Shown here piece after piece: positions 22,830-33,896 of a stretch of 64,000 nucleotides of DNA. The position numbers and the translations under genes were made by a program. Within the stretch, counting starts at the first letter, position 1; every line of letters starts with the position of its first letter. Below the pieces are notes generated by a model. It was not told the DNA's origin. It made no database searches and saw nothing but the letters and a program-made list of their open reading frames with translations. Source of the stretch: Owenia fusiformis (taxonomy: Eukaryota; Annelida; Polychaeta; Sabellida; Oweniidae). Where the stretch lies: the NCBI GenBank assembly GCA_903813345.2, contig CAIIXF020000007.1, positions 6,267,730-6,331,729 of the forward strand, given 5' to 3'.

Positions 22830-24190
22830 GCCCATCTATAACAGATTTGCAAAGGTTAGTTCTGTATCTCATTGTGTAATACATATGACGTAATGTTGTA
22901 CCCAGTTACATACCCCACTTTAACAGATTAGCAAAGGTAAGTCATGTATCGTATTGTGTTACACATAAGACGCAATGTCGTACCCACTTACATACCCCAC
23001 TTTAACAGATTAGCAAAGGTAAGTCATGTATCATATGTGTTACACATATGAGTTAATGTTGTACCCAGTTACATACCCATCTTTAACAGATTAGCAAAGG
23101 TAAGTCATGTATCATATGTGTTACACATATGAGTTAATGTTGTACCCAGTTACATACCCCTCTTTAACAGATTTGCAAAGGTAAGTCCTGTATCGTATTG
23201 TGTTACACATAAGACGCAATGTCGTACCCAGTTACATACCCCTCTTTAACAGATTAGCAAAGGTAAGTCATGTATCATATGTGTTACACATATGAGTTAA
23301 TGTTGTACCCAGTTACATACCCCTCTTTAACAGATTTGCAAAGGTAAGTCCTGTATCGTATTGTGTTACACATAAGACGCAATGTCGTACCCACTTACAT
23401 ACCCCACTTTAACAGATTAGCAAAGGTAAGTCATGTATCATATGTGTTACACATATGAGTTAATGTTGTACCCAGTTACATACCCCTCTTTAACAGATTA
23501 GCAAAGGTAAGTCATGTATCGAATTGTGTTACACATAAGACGCAATGTCGTACCCACTTACATATCCCACTTTAACAGATTAGCAAAGGTAAGTTATATA
23601 TCATATGTGTTACACATTTGACCGACTGTTGTACCAAGTTACATATCCCTCTTTAACAGATTTGCAAAGGTAAGTCCTGTATCGTATTGTGTTACACATA
23701 AGACGCAATGTCGTACCCAGTTACATACCCCTCTTTAACAGATTAGCAAAGGTAAGTCATGTATCATATGTGTTACACATATGAGTTAATGTTGTACCCA
23801 GTTACATACCCCTCTTTAACAGATTTGCAAAGGTAAGTCCTGTATCGTATTGTGTTACACATAAGACGCAATGTCGTACCCACTTACATACCCCACTTTA
23901 ACAGATTAGCAAAGGTAAGTCATGTATCATATGTGTTACACATATGAGTTAATGTTGTACCCAGTTACATACCCCTCTTTAACAGATTAGCAAAGGTAAG
24001 TCATGTATCGAATTGTGTTACACATAAGACGCAATGTCGTACCCACTTACATATCCCACTTTAACAGATTAGCAAAGGTAAGTTATATATCATATGTGTT
24101 ACACATTTGACCGACTGTTGTACCAAGTTACACACCCCTCTTTAACAGATTTGCAAAGGTAAGTCCTGTATCGTATTGTGTTACACATGA
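22830..24190. repeat. 17-unit satellite (~81.5 bp) with 489-bp higher-order period
   Basis: Seventeen units share a core TTTAACAGATTAGCAAAGG (or ATTTGC variant), then TAAGTC, a GTGTTACACAT dyad and GTACCCAGTTACATACCC. Units alternate between an 'AAGACGCAATGTCG' type and an 'ATGAGTTAATGTTG' type. The block starting at 23163 recurs at 23652 and begins again at 24141, a 489-base super-unit of six monomers whose two full copies are almost identical. Every monomer contains an acceptor-like CTTTAACAG and a near-perfect donor-like AAAG|GTAAGT ten bases apart, on the plus strand. The array lies just downstream (minus-strand sense) of the exon at 24457-24630. Confidence 0.9.
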
Positions 24191-24456
24191 TTTATGTTAT
24201 ATTTGTTAATGATCGATAGAGGTTTGGTACAGGTTTTCCTTTCCCATTACGAGAATATATTTTTGTAAAACAAAAAGATAGCTTACAGAACATTAGAACA
24301 AAGCTTAACAACAACACAAAATAATGAAGCTCACCTAGTACATACAGTAGTGTACATATTGCTACTTGTACATGCAAATTTTCCCTGTATTAATATAATA
24401 CGTGGAATAAAATTACCAATGACTGCTGTTGAACCGAGACATTAAATATTACATAC

Positions 24457-24630
24457 ATGCACATCCTCGTCTATGTCGACCCCAAATTCATTGTTGTAAG
24501 GATACTGCAAAGCACGTACACGATCCAAGAATCTCACACCACCGCCTTTAGATCCAGATCCATTGCCAGAACTCTGTTGGGCTGTCGCAGCTGTCGCTAG
24601 AATTCCACTTCGTGCCAACCCACTGGCCAT
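24457..24630 (-). CDS. candidate first coding exon C, unrecognised protein
   Basis: ATG at 24630 is preceded by an in-frame TAA twelve codons upstream, so it is a credible start. The frame runs 58 codons to a donor (CAT|GTATGT) in phase 0. The peptide starts MASGLARSGILATAATAQQS, passes through a Gly/Ser linker (SGNGSGSKGGG), then VRFLDRVRALQYPYNNEFG and an acidic end VDIDEDVH. Codon use and G+C are clearly higher than in the flanks, which supports real coding. It resembles the disordered cytoplasmic N-terminus of a larger protein. The family was not recognised. The satellite array follows in what would be its first intron. Confidence 0.5.
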
Positions 24631-25771
24631 ATTTGACCAATTATCACAGACTTGACAACCAATTTAATAATCCTTCTCGTATATTCGTTTAGTAAAGGTG
24701 TTACAAGAAAGCGGAACATAACTGCTCCCTAATAAGTTACATATGCTTCAAAAAGCTACCAATAAGACATACGGCAACTTCCTCTAGTTTATGGAAGACA
24801 CTTGCATAATAAACCTCCATATTTGAAGAATGTATCATGTAAGCAATGTATTATGTTCATCATAATTCCTTTGCATGCAGTAAGCAATAGCTGTTTTGGT
24901 TTAACTGATTACTGCATCTTCTACTCAACGGGACGTACCTATTTATCCACCACCAAAGCTAACATTCACAGTCACTGTTTTTACAGCTTGCTTGAACACC
25001 TTATCCAGTGAAGTACTATTGATTTCAAGGTAGCAATGCAATCACAGACCTCCGTCGGTTGCCCTAACTTTTATTTCTCCAATTCCCATGCATATCTATA
25101 CACTAATTACTCACAGCTCCAAGCAGCGCTTCAAATTAAATATTTCACCGAATTCCGTAAGCAAGTTTCCTGATATACCATATGTAAAACTTTAAATGAT
25201 TATAAAGTACCTTCGAGTGGCCTCCATTTAGTAATCTAGGGAGGGCCAGAGCTAAAGAGATAATAAGGACTTGACACTGGCACTCTCCTTCAATTAACAG
25301 ATGAGAAGAGAAGTGATAACATATTGTTATATAGGAGGCTAGTTGAGAAGGTTCCCAACCTTTAAGCATTGATGAGGTGAAAATATATACCTTTACTGAA
25401 CACCCAACTTGAGCTTTCTATTTCTCGATCTCTTGTGGTTGTTAGGCTCTCAGCCCCGATTGGCGAAAAATAATACGTTGTCTAGCTCTGCACGATGAGC
25501 TATTACTCTTGGTAAATGCTATCTTTACTATAAATAAAGCATTATCTGAAGTATTATAGTATTTCGGAAAAAAAATCCATTTTGATCTCAAAACCGTTAA
25601 CTTTTGCATTATTTACTCCATGGCGAACATTTATAACATTTACATTACATCAAAGGCGGAATTCACTCTTCAATCTGAAATTACCTACTATATTAACTTT
25701 TTGATGTACCGTTATGACAGTAAAATGAGACATGAAAATAATATCGCATCAAAAACCATAGTTTGCTTATA
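24631..25771. other. presumed upstream region of exon C; nothing definite
   Basis: If 24457-24630 is a first coding exon, its 5' untranslated region and promoter would start here. I see no TATA box at a convincing distance and no CpG-rich patch. The rest is ordinary AT-rich sequence with scattered short frames. Confidence 0.25.
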
Positions 25772-26505
25772 CATTCCCCTCCATAAGTTTGGCTACCTTT
25801 GCTCCCCCCCCCATTGAACTACGTGTTAAAGCCTCTTTACCTTTGAATTTTTATCTACTTAACCTGCGATGAAAATACTTATACTATTGATGGTAACGTA
25901 ATTTGACTTTTTTTCTAATACCTCCAAATTTTCTCAATTTTTTCCCTCAATTACAATTGGTCGAAAATTTATGATTTTGATGAATTTTTGAAAATCATTG
26001 CAAAAAAGTTGGGTAGGCAATTGAATTTGCTAGCTTTATTTAACAAAATATTGATACGTTTCTTCAGGTTCAACAAAGTTCTAGGTCTTTAAAGTCAAAA
26101 TTGTTTTTCAAAAAACCTCTCCCATTGAAATAACAGAGGAGGCGAAAAGCTATTTTCAAAAATGACTTTGAAGCGCTGTAACTTTAGTATTCATCAAATA
26201 AACTAAACACTTCGTGTAAAAAATTAGACAATTCAATTTTCTATATAAAATATTTTTTGCTTAATCTTTTACTGAATAGATATCCTGATTTCTGATTTTC
26301 AAAAATTCATCAAATTTATCATAAATTTTCGACCTATTGTAATTGAGGAAAATTGAGAAAATTTGAAGGTATTGGAAATAAAGTCAAATTACGTTTCCAT
26401 TAATAGTATAAGTATTTTCACAGCAGGTTAAGTAAATAAAAAGTCAAAAGTAAAGAGGCTTTAACAATGGGGGAGCAAAGGTTGGCAAACTTATGGAGGG
26501 GAGTG
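25772..26505. mobile_element. TA-flanked foldback MITE, 734 bp
   Basis: Flanked by TA on both sides. The termini are CATTCCCCTCCATAAGTTTG and its reverse complement with one change (CAAACTTATGGAGGGGAGTG). The inverted match continues inward for roughly 250 bases per arm (for example TAAAGCCTCTTTAC and AAATTTTCTCAATTTT against their complements). TA duplication and CA..T ends fit the Tc1/mariner superfamily. No transposase is encoded. Confidence 0.75.
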
Positions 26506-26994
26506 TAAATGAAAGTAATACGTATGCTCAAACTCATTCATTTCGACCTTTATCTAAAATGGCTTCTTGAAAACCCATGTTTCGTTTACACACACACACG
26601 GGAAGGATAATGCCGTACGTTTCAATCGTCTGCAAATATATTCTCCAGATATGCTCGTTATTATACTGTACTGTGGAAAGAACTTTTTAGCAGCTTACTT
26701 TCAAATTTGTTTGACATTGTATCATTACTTTGAATTATAGTGAAGGTGCCAGCTACATTATGTATGAACTATGAAGAACTTCTTAACATGTTCATCAAAT
26801 TGGTCTTTTGTCAACCTATAGCACCGATTTATGTAAATTGCTTCGGCGATCTTCGAAATTCATTTTACTTCATCGAGAAACGTGTTTTGCAACATGTATG
26901 TTGATATAAAATATGTTTAATGTAAATGGTTGCATTTGATTTACCATCACATTGACAAACATATGGAATTACTTTTCACCCTAATACAACGCAG

Positions 26995-27104
26995 TATCTG
27001 TATTAAAGACACGTATCTACCGAATAGCATTTGCCATCTATCCAAAGCGCTTGATGTGAAAATCAGATACTTATGTCTGAAGAATCCTTCTCGTGTGATC
27101 AATG
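26995..27104 (+). CDS. candidate plus-strand exon, unrecognised
   Basis: An acceptor (cttttcaccctaatacaacgcag) precedes 110 bases ending at a perfect donor (AATG|GTAAGTATG). One frame is open throughout, entering with one base of a split codon and leaving with one. It reads ICIKDTYLPNSICHLSKALD, then VKIRYLCLKNPSRVIN. The LPNSICHLS..L pattern faintly recalls a leucine-rich repeat, but that is a guess from spacing only. It is the best plus-strand exon candidate. If real, a gene on the opposite strand overlaps the presumed introns of the minus-strand gene(s). A mariner-type element starts about 110 bases downstream. Confidence 0.33.
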
Positions 27105-27212
27105 GTAAGTATGATCTGCAAGATTGGTGTTTCTAATTCAGTTGAGATATAATCAGCGAAAGCGTGATTAGAATATTTGTCTATTTCCCTCAAAAGGAAA
27201 ACTGCACATCTA

Positions 27213-28484
27213 CAGGGTTGGCCAAAATATGTCCACATTTTTGTTTTGCTACAACGTTTTTAATATCACAGACACATCTTTAAATTATATAGCATTGGAA
27301 AGACAATTTAATTTCCAACAAAATGATATATAACTCATTTCACATCAATGCGTATTCGTCTTCATTAATATTTTGATTACCACAGGGCTCAAAATCATGA
27401 TGTACCATATTGCTGAATGCAGAATGCCAAGAACTGTTAGGTTCATGTAATGATAATATAGCCTAAATGATGTAGCGAAGTCTGTATGAAATAGTTGAAT
27501 ATTTACTCTTTTTCTGCACATTTTGGAAATCATGCCTATTTAAGGCTAAACTTATCATGAAATACTCAACAATCATGTTGTATTTACATAACTTAACCTA
27601 ACTAACATTTTAAATGGCAGACAATGCAATTATAGACACCAGAAAAGGAAACAATGGAAATTTATTCCATATCATAGGTCTTTATAACGAACTACAATGC
27701 ATAAATAGACACGGTGCGAGAATAAATAATCTTGATTTACGTCATTTAAAATTCAAAATTCAGTCAAACTGATGTCATATTTCGAATCTACATGTACAAT
27801 TACATCTAGAAATGTGGTTTTGAAAAGAGTTTATTAACTTTGAAAATTTTATTTTCTTTGAAAATGTGACTTTTAAGTCGGGGAGATTCCCCATAGACCC
27901 CATGTTGTAAAATCACAAAAAGTGAAATATATTTTCTTGTGTTGGGCAGATAACATTTTCCTTTACTGGACATATTTTACTTTGTAGAACTATCAGATAC
28001 ATAAGGGTAATATGGAAAGTGAGCCACTAAAACTGATGAATATTCAAGTTTAAGGGAATTTTGTAATACCCTGCCATGTTATTTCCCCCGAATCAGCCAC
28101 CTGGTGGCGAAACTGGTAACTACCTACTCGCATCTGAGTATTTTAGGTTCCACGATTATTTTAAAGCTTGTAATGATTTACAAACAATAAAACTAATCTC
28201 AAATACTTTTTCTTTATATGTCAAAGTCTAAACATGTTGATTAAGCAATGTAATATTATGCAAGAAGCTCAAAACAAATAGCAAAATCTTGTTTTCGAAT
28301 GTTACTACCTCATGATATGGAAATTACCATGGAATCACCAGTATAAATTCATATTTTATGAATCATACATCATTTTGTTGAAAATTGAACTATCCTTCTA
28401 ATGATTTATAATTTATGGATATTTCTAACATATCAGCAAATATATTATGAAAATAAAAATGTGGACGCTTTTTGGCCCACCCTG
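27213..28484. mobile_element. mariner-type non-autonomous element, 1,272 bp
   Basis: The left end CAGGGTTGGCCAAAATATG and right end (reverse complement) CAGGGTGGGCCAAAAAGCG are followed on both sides by TCCACATTTTT.TTTT. The inverted similarity continues for about 130 bases (AATTTTCAACAAAATGAT in one arm). A TA lies outside the left end; the right flank is TT, so the target duplication is decayed or mutated. CAGGGTG ends and TA targets are typical of Tc1/mariner elements. The middle (27735-28139) is the repeat core also seen inverted at 8794-9165. No transposase reading frame. Confidence 0.75.
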
Positions 28485-28629
28485 TTGTTGGACTAAGGGT
28501 TCGAGTCTAGGAGTCAAGTTTGTTGGTGGTTTATTGCAGTTCAAACGGAAATTTCAACATGAATCATTGGGTTAACAAACGAGAATCGATGGAAATAACA
28601 GAAAATGCTCTCAACAAAACTTGTCGATG

Positions 28630-28910
28630 AGAATATGTAAGCATATGTGCCAAAGGGAAAGGACCAAACATTGAACACCGGGCATACGGGAAACAAACCC
28701 CTACTATCCCAAACCATAATATAACGTGAAAATAAACAATGTCACATTCCCCTCCGAACGGGAAACATTTATGTTAAGAATTCAGTAACTCACATACGCT
28801 ATGTTTCAAAAGGCGCCCTAATAGAAAAAGATCAAAAAGTTATTTAATAGTGGGTTAACCAGGTTAAATTTGCAGATCTCAACCGTTTCTGAAGTTCAAT
28901 TTACGTAACC
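28630..28910. repeat. dispersed repeat related to 15050-15300
   Basis: GTGCCAAAGGGAAAGGACCAAA and the following CCCAAA.CATA.TATAA words match the block left of the 15.4 kb foldback. Going right it passes into sequence similar to the right arm of that foldback (CAGATCT..AACCGTTTCTG), so the two loci carry related copies in the same relative order. Confidence 0.45.
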
Positions 28911-29642
28911 AAAGTGAAGTATTATATCGATGTTTTTCGATGGCGATATTTTCTCAAACATATGATACTGATAAAATGTCATGAAAATTCTGCCTATAAT
29001 TCATGAAATAAGAAAAGATCGTAACTTCGAGGTTCCGACATTTTGACAGTTTCGGTAACTCGTTTGAAGAGGGTAATACCAGTGATGCTGTTCACTTCCC
29101 TACAAGCCTAAACCTTAACGGATCATTATTGTTCACCATGTCCAATTACTAAAATAACTGCTGAATCCACAGAATAAGAGCGTTCTTTGGATTTGGGCTA
29201 GGCTAAAGCAGGGCATTGAAAAATGTACTTCTCAAATTCAGCCGAAAGTTCATTTGAAACAAGATCGTTGTGCTACAAAGTGAAGTATTATATCGATGTT
29301 TTTCGATGGCGATATTTTCTCAAACATATAATACTGATAAAATGTCATGAAAATTCTGCCTATAATTCATGAAATAAGAAAAGATCGTAACTTCGAGGTT
29401 CCGACATTTTGACAGTTTCGGTAACTCGTTTGAAGAGGGTAATACCAGTGATGCTGTTCACTTCCCTACAAGCCTAAACCTTAACGGATCATTATTGTTC
29501 ACCATGTCCAATTACTAAAATAACTGCTGAATCCACAGAATAAGAGCGTTCTTTGGATTTGGGCTAGGCTAAAGCAGGGCATTGAAAAATGTACTTCTCA
29601 AATTCAGCCGAAAGTTCATTTGAAACAAGATCGTTGTGCTAC
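28911..29642. repeat. 366-bp tandem duplication, nearly perfect
   Basis: The segment 28911-29276 is repeated directly as 29277-29642. By eye the only difference I find is one base (CATATGATACTG against CATATAATACTG). The unit contains the foldback-arm-related part (ATCGATGTTTTTCGATGGCG ... CCGACATTTTGACAGTTTCG) plus about 180 bases of unrelated sequence ending GATCGTTGTGCTACA. Such identity means a very recent duplication or an assembly artefact. Confidence 0.9.
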
Positions 29643-30989
29643 ATCAATTGTTCTTCTTTGCAAAATTGATAATGATTCGCGAAACCCGCGAGGACCCCAG
29701 TTTCAGCTTTGTGAGTAAACCATGACAGTTCAAGGAGAACAAATTTATTAGTTCAATAAGGTTTGCCAGTGGATGATGTAACGCAACCGACACTACAATG
29801 AGCTGAGAGGCATGTGTTCCTAACTAGATTAGTTCTATGCCCCGTATTCCTAATTCTGAAAACCCAGTCCAATTAAACATAGATCATTGTAACCAGCTGC
29901 ATTTTGACAAGCTGTTCCAATACCAATAGAGCAACACTAACTAATTAAGATACATCCGTTCTTTCCACACTTAGTTCAATTATAGTTGTATAACATGGGT
30001 GTATAACAGTGATCGTATAGTCGAGAGTTGTATACTATCATCGTATACAATTCCATCGTACACAAATCCCGATTTCTACTGAGTAAATAACTATTTGCTG
30101 AAAGGTATTTTTCTCCCAACAAAACATGCATTTTGTCAAGAGTGTAAGTATCATACAGTGTAATTGTACAAAAGGTACAATACGATCATATGATACAATA
30201 ATCCATAAATGATAACCTCATAATATGCAGAATCATCATTTTTATATGCACGAGAGACGATGCCTTGGATATTATATTTACACGCTCAGAGATATCTTTT
30301 TAAAACAGAGTATTATAAATATGCATCGCTAAGTTTAACACTTCAGCCATCTTTTGATCAGGTAAAATAAATACGTTTATCTGGTCAACGTTCAATTGTC
30401 ATCACTGGTGGATACAGAATCTCAAGGGAGGGGCTGACATATCAAGTTTTGAAAACATTTCGCGCTTGTGTAAAAACGATTCTGGGCGCACCCGAGGGTG
30501 GGGAAGGGAACCCAATGCACCCCCTCTTTAGTCTTCACTCAACCACTTATGCTTACACATTTTACCATTTGATAATAAGACATTGTTGCAAAGACTATTA
30601 TTTTAGAAGCAAAATAATGGTGATATTCAAGGATGTATTCAAGGACCGTGTTGGCTGAATTCATTACCATTTATGTTAAAGAAATATCTTAAACGTTTAG
30701 TTATGAACTCCAAACCATAATAGAGCAATGAATATATTAGATTGCATATCTTCCTCGCAGTTGTTTCTTATTTACATATTGACCAAAAGTTGTCGTAACA
30801 TTTTTTTCTCCACCGTCATCCTCTTGAAAGATAACTATGGCATATTAAATCATATTTCGAGAATTTATAAAAAAGTGAAACAAGGAATATGACGTGAACG
30901 TCACGCCAACATGCTGACTCACAAGTCATTAACGTCAATGTCACTACTGGGCTGTACACATGATTTCAGATACAAACAATTTCAAGGCT
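29643..30989. other. no supported gene
   Basis: AT-rich, with a G-rich patch near 30420-30530 (AAGGGAGGGGCTGA, GAGGGTGGGGAAGGG) that may be a decayed relative of the GGCGGATC-type repeats. The short frame across it has no supporting signals. Confidence 0.35.
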
Positions 30990-31550
30990 ATAACAATATG
31001 ACACTGCGTGGCCAAAACGGTAATCAGATCTACAACCCGGGAATACGAATTTGAAGATAATACAACGCGCGGTTTTCCTCGAATCACGATGACAAAATGT
31101 ATCAATGTAAAAACTTCCAAAATGGCCGCCATAAAAACAAGATGGCCGCCGAAAAAATAATCAGCTTCAGAACTTTTAATTTATCTTGTATATGAATTTG
31201 AAGAAACCAAATCAAAATTGTCGCAAAAACAAGTTGGCCGCCCAAAAAGGTAATCGCCTCTAGAACCTGGTAACCTCTATCCTGTATATAAATTCTCCGA
31301 AAATCAAACGAGTGGTTTTCCTTGAATTGCAATGACAAATTTTATTCACAAACTTCCAAAATGAAGTCAGAAAACAAGGTGAACGCCCAAAAGATAATCA
31401 GCTTAAGAACTTTTCATTTTTATCTTGTATACGAATTTGAACAAAATCCAATGATCGATGAGCGGTTTTCTTGGAATCACGATAACAAAAAATCGAGACG
31501 ACCAACGATAACAATCACGCCTCTAATATGACGACCATATCCCACTGGTG
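30990..31550. repeat. degenerate tandem array with GGCCGCC words
   Basis: Three recurring phrases alternate: CTTCCAAAATGGCCGCC, ACAAG.TGGCCGCC.AAAA..TAATC (starts near 31137, 31229 and 31375) and GCGGTTTTCCT.GAATCACGATGACAAA (near 31069, 31312 and 31462). Copies are diverged and the spacing varies from about 90 to 240 bases, so this is an old, rearranged tandem array. The frames crossing it are by-products. Confidence 0.6.
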
Positions 31551-33327
31551 AGGTGATCAAGAGTTATATACAGATTTGAAAAAGTCTGGTATGCTAATTG
31601 GGCATTTTCCCCATTTTTCGTCTTTTGACGAAATACTCTAATACTTTTTATGTAGATTCAGATACTATACTCCTGGTATCCAAAACATTCAGATGATTTC
31701 TTGTAATCATTTACAACATCGCTCTTAAATCATAACTCAACATCACTCAGTTTTTCAGTTATGCACATCAATATATTACACCGATCAATTTGCACTGATT
31801 TCACAGAAGCTAAGATAAACTATCTATAATCCTCATTTTGGTGCAGAAGCACTGTAGTGAATCATGATGCCCTTCACCTGAATGAAATATCAAAATGAAA
31901 AATGAGCCCTTATATGCAATGAGGGATTGATAATGACCTTACATACACGAAAGCATATGATATACGGATATACTCAAGGTATATTTGGATTTCCAGAAAT
32001 AGTAGATCGTATTTTTATACTGCTTAAAACATGATGTTCGCCTTGTAGTAGATCATGTCAAGGATGCGAAAATTACAAGTGAGGTCGAAGGAACACATAT
32101 AGTATAATAACAAGATACTCACGAATCATATTAACCATAATATATCTATATGATATACCAACTACTTCTTATGTTTAATCATATACTAAACATATGTTTT
32201 TAAGTTAAAATGCCTAGATAATAAATATGTATGAACAAGTATCAAAAAGGAAAGAATAAAACGTCTTTCAAATCAGAACAATAAGAATGAAACACCCGAC
32301 AGTACAACCATACAAACCTTTAATATCCATGAACAATTATCTATACTATATCAGAATCTTTGAGTAGAGTGTATACTAACTAGATTATTCAAGAAAATGT
32401 TTGAGTATATCATTTACATTATGTAATATACAACAGAATACCAGACAAACACAGCTGTATCAAATCTCAGGTATCGGTCCTGCACCACTGCATACAATAA
32501 CAATTATCTTAAAATACTGGATCCTAATTGGTATCCAGGCTGTGCCTAAGGGAGAACAAAATATATAGCAACAGCATGTTGCATCACTACACATGGAGCG
32601 TTAGCATGCCAACCGTTTTGTTGATTTTGCGTAGTTTATGCCATATAATTGAAGCCTTAGTGTAATATTCATTTTCAACTCCATGCAGTATCTAGATTAA
32701 CACCGAATCATTGTGTATTCATGAAAAGTTATAAAAACTGACTTAAAATGGGTATAATAAGTAAAAGGATATAAACTACTTCCTAGAAACATCTACCAAA
32801 AACATTGTGATAGCCAGATAAAATGAGGGTTAATAAAGATCGAGTTCAGGATTGACATACCATACCATACGCAAATATGTCTCAAATGTATCTAAAAATA
32901 GCAAAATCCAGTACACAATTTATAAAAAGTGTTCTTAAATGACGCAAATTGGATTTCGACAATCATACTTCAAAAAGTTAACACTAAAATGGAAACAATA
33001 GGCTCGTGATACGGAGAATCATCTTTCAAATGATATTTCAACGATGAAAGAGCGCCTCCTTTATATTTTTCAATGGAGAACACAGGCAAAATAATATATT
33101 TGCGGCAAGATCTGCATCATATCCCTCTATATTACATTTGTAACAAGTAAATTTGGAAAACAATCAGCTACGTGTGAGGAAACAATGAATTAACATTCAA
33201 AACAGATAGTGAGACATGCTAAGAGTATATGCTTGCCATGCTTATTAAAGAACGCATCTATGAAAACGCCCAACCCAACAAATGAATGGATGCATCAAGT
33301 GGGCATGCAGACATGCAGATGCAGTAC
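31551..33327. other. no supported gene
   Basis: Very AT-rich sequence with many TATA and ATATGATAT words; no exon-like block, inverted repeat or tandem repeat identified. Confidence 0.35.
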
Positions 33328-33383
33328 CTCTTTATATGCTCTATTCACGAAGACAGTGGTACTGTTCCCAACCAATTGACATC
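33328..33383 (-). CDS. candidate small exon, unrecognised
   Basis: Acceptor gaaatgacttcag, 56 bases, donor GAG|GTACTG on the minus strand. Only one frame is open; it begins with two bases of a split codon, ends in phase 0 and reads CQLVGNSTTVFVNRAYKE. It lies about 320 bases downstream of the ATG block 33705-33896, but that block ends in phase 0 and this one needs a phase-1 partner, so they cannot be spliced directly together. It may be a chance block. Confidence 0.2.
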
Positions 33384-33704
33384 CTGAAGTCATTTCCGTG
33401 CAGTGAATGGCAGTATTCATTGTTTACTAAATCGTGAGAAGCTCTGAGTGTATCAATATATGGTATAGTATGCACTTCTTAAGAACGTTAATAAATGTTC
33501 ACAAACATGCCAGGCGGAGCTCCATCAGTATACTGATAGGCATTCGGTTAGGGTTTTCGAATGAAAAAATGTGCTCACGCAGGGCACATTCCGTTTTGGA
33601 ATTTTGTGTTAACTAAGATGATAGTGCTGAACCCGAAATAGAAAATAGAAACTAAAATAGGTTCAAAGGAATTAGTACTAGATGTGCAATGAATATGCAT
33701 GTAC

Positions 33705-33896
33705 CTCTTTGCGTTCTTGTTGTTCTGCTACCGTTTCCACATCGACACTAATATCGGGTGTAAGGTCTACAGGTAGCTGAATAGGAACGACTTCTATACC
33801 TTCGATTATTGTTGTATCTAACTCAAACGCCTGATTTGTAAATATGCCAAAGTCTTCAGGAGACCCTTGTGCACCCATTTTCGACCCGCTGTTCAT
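33705..33896 (-). CDS. candidate first coding exon B, unrecognised protein
   Basis: ATG at 33896 opens 64 codons ending at a donor (AAAGAG|GTACAT) in phase 0. The peptide starts MNSGSKMGAQGSPEDFG, has a central acidic and hydrophobic part (NQAFELDTTIIEGIEVVPIQ, LPVDLTPDISVDVE) and a charged end (TVAEQQERKE). Richness in Asp, Glu, Pro and Gln sets it apart from chance frames here. The ATG is five bases after a possible acceptor (tttcacaatgttcag), so the exon may be the second exon, carrying a short 5' untranslated piece. An in-frame TGA lies a little further upstream. No domain recognised; a cytoplasmic N-terminal tail is the natural guess. Confidence 0.48.

Noticed and set aside
22830-24190. 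CRISPR array
   Set aside because: Repeats are ~81 bp, adjacent and without unique spacers, with higher-order structure: a satellite in a eukaryotic context.
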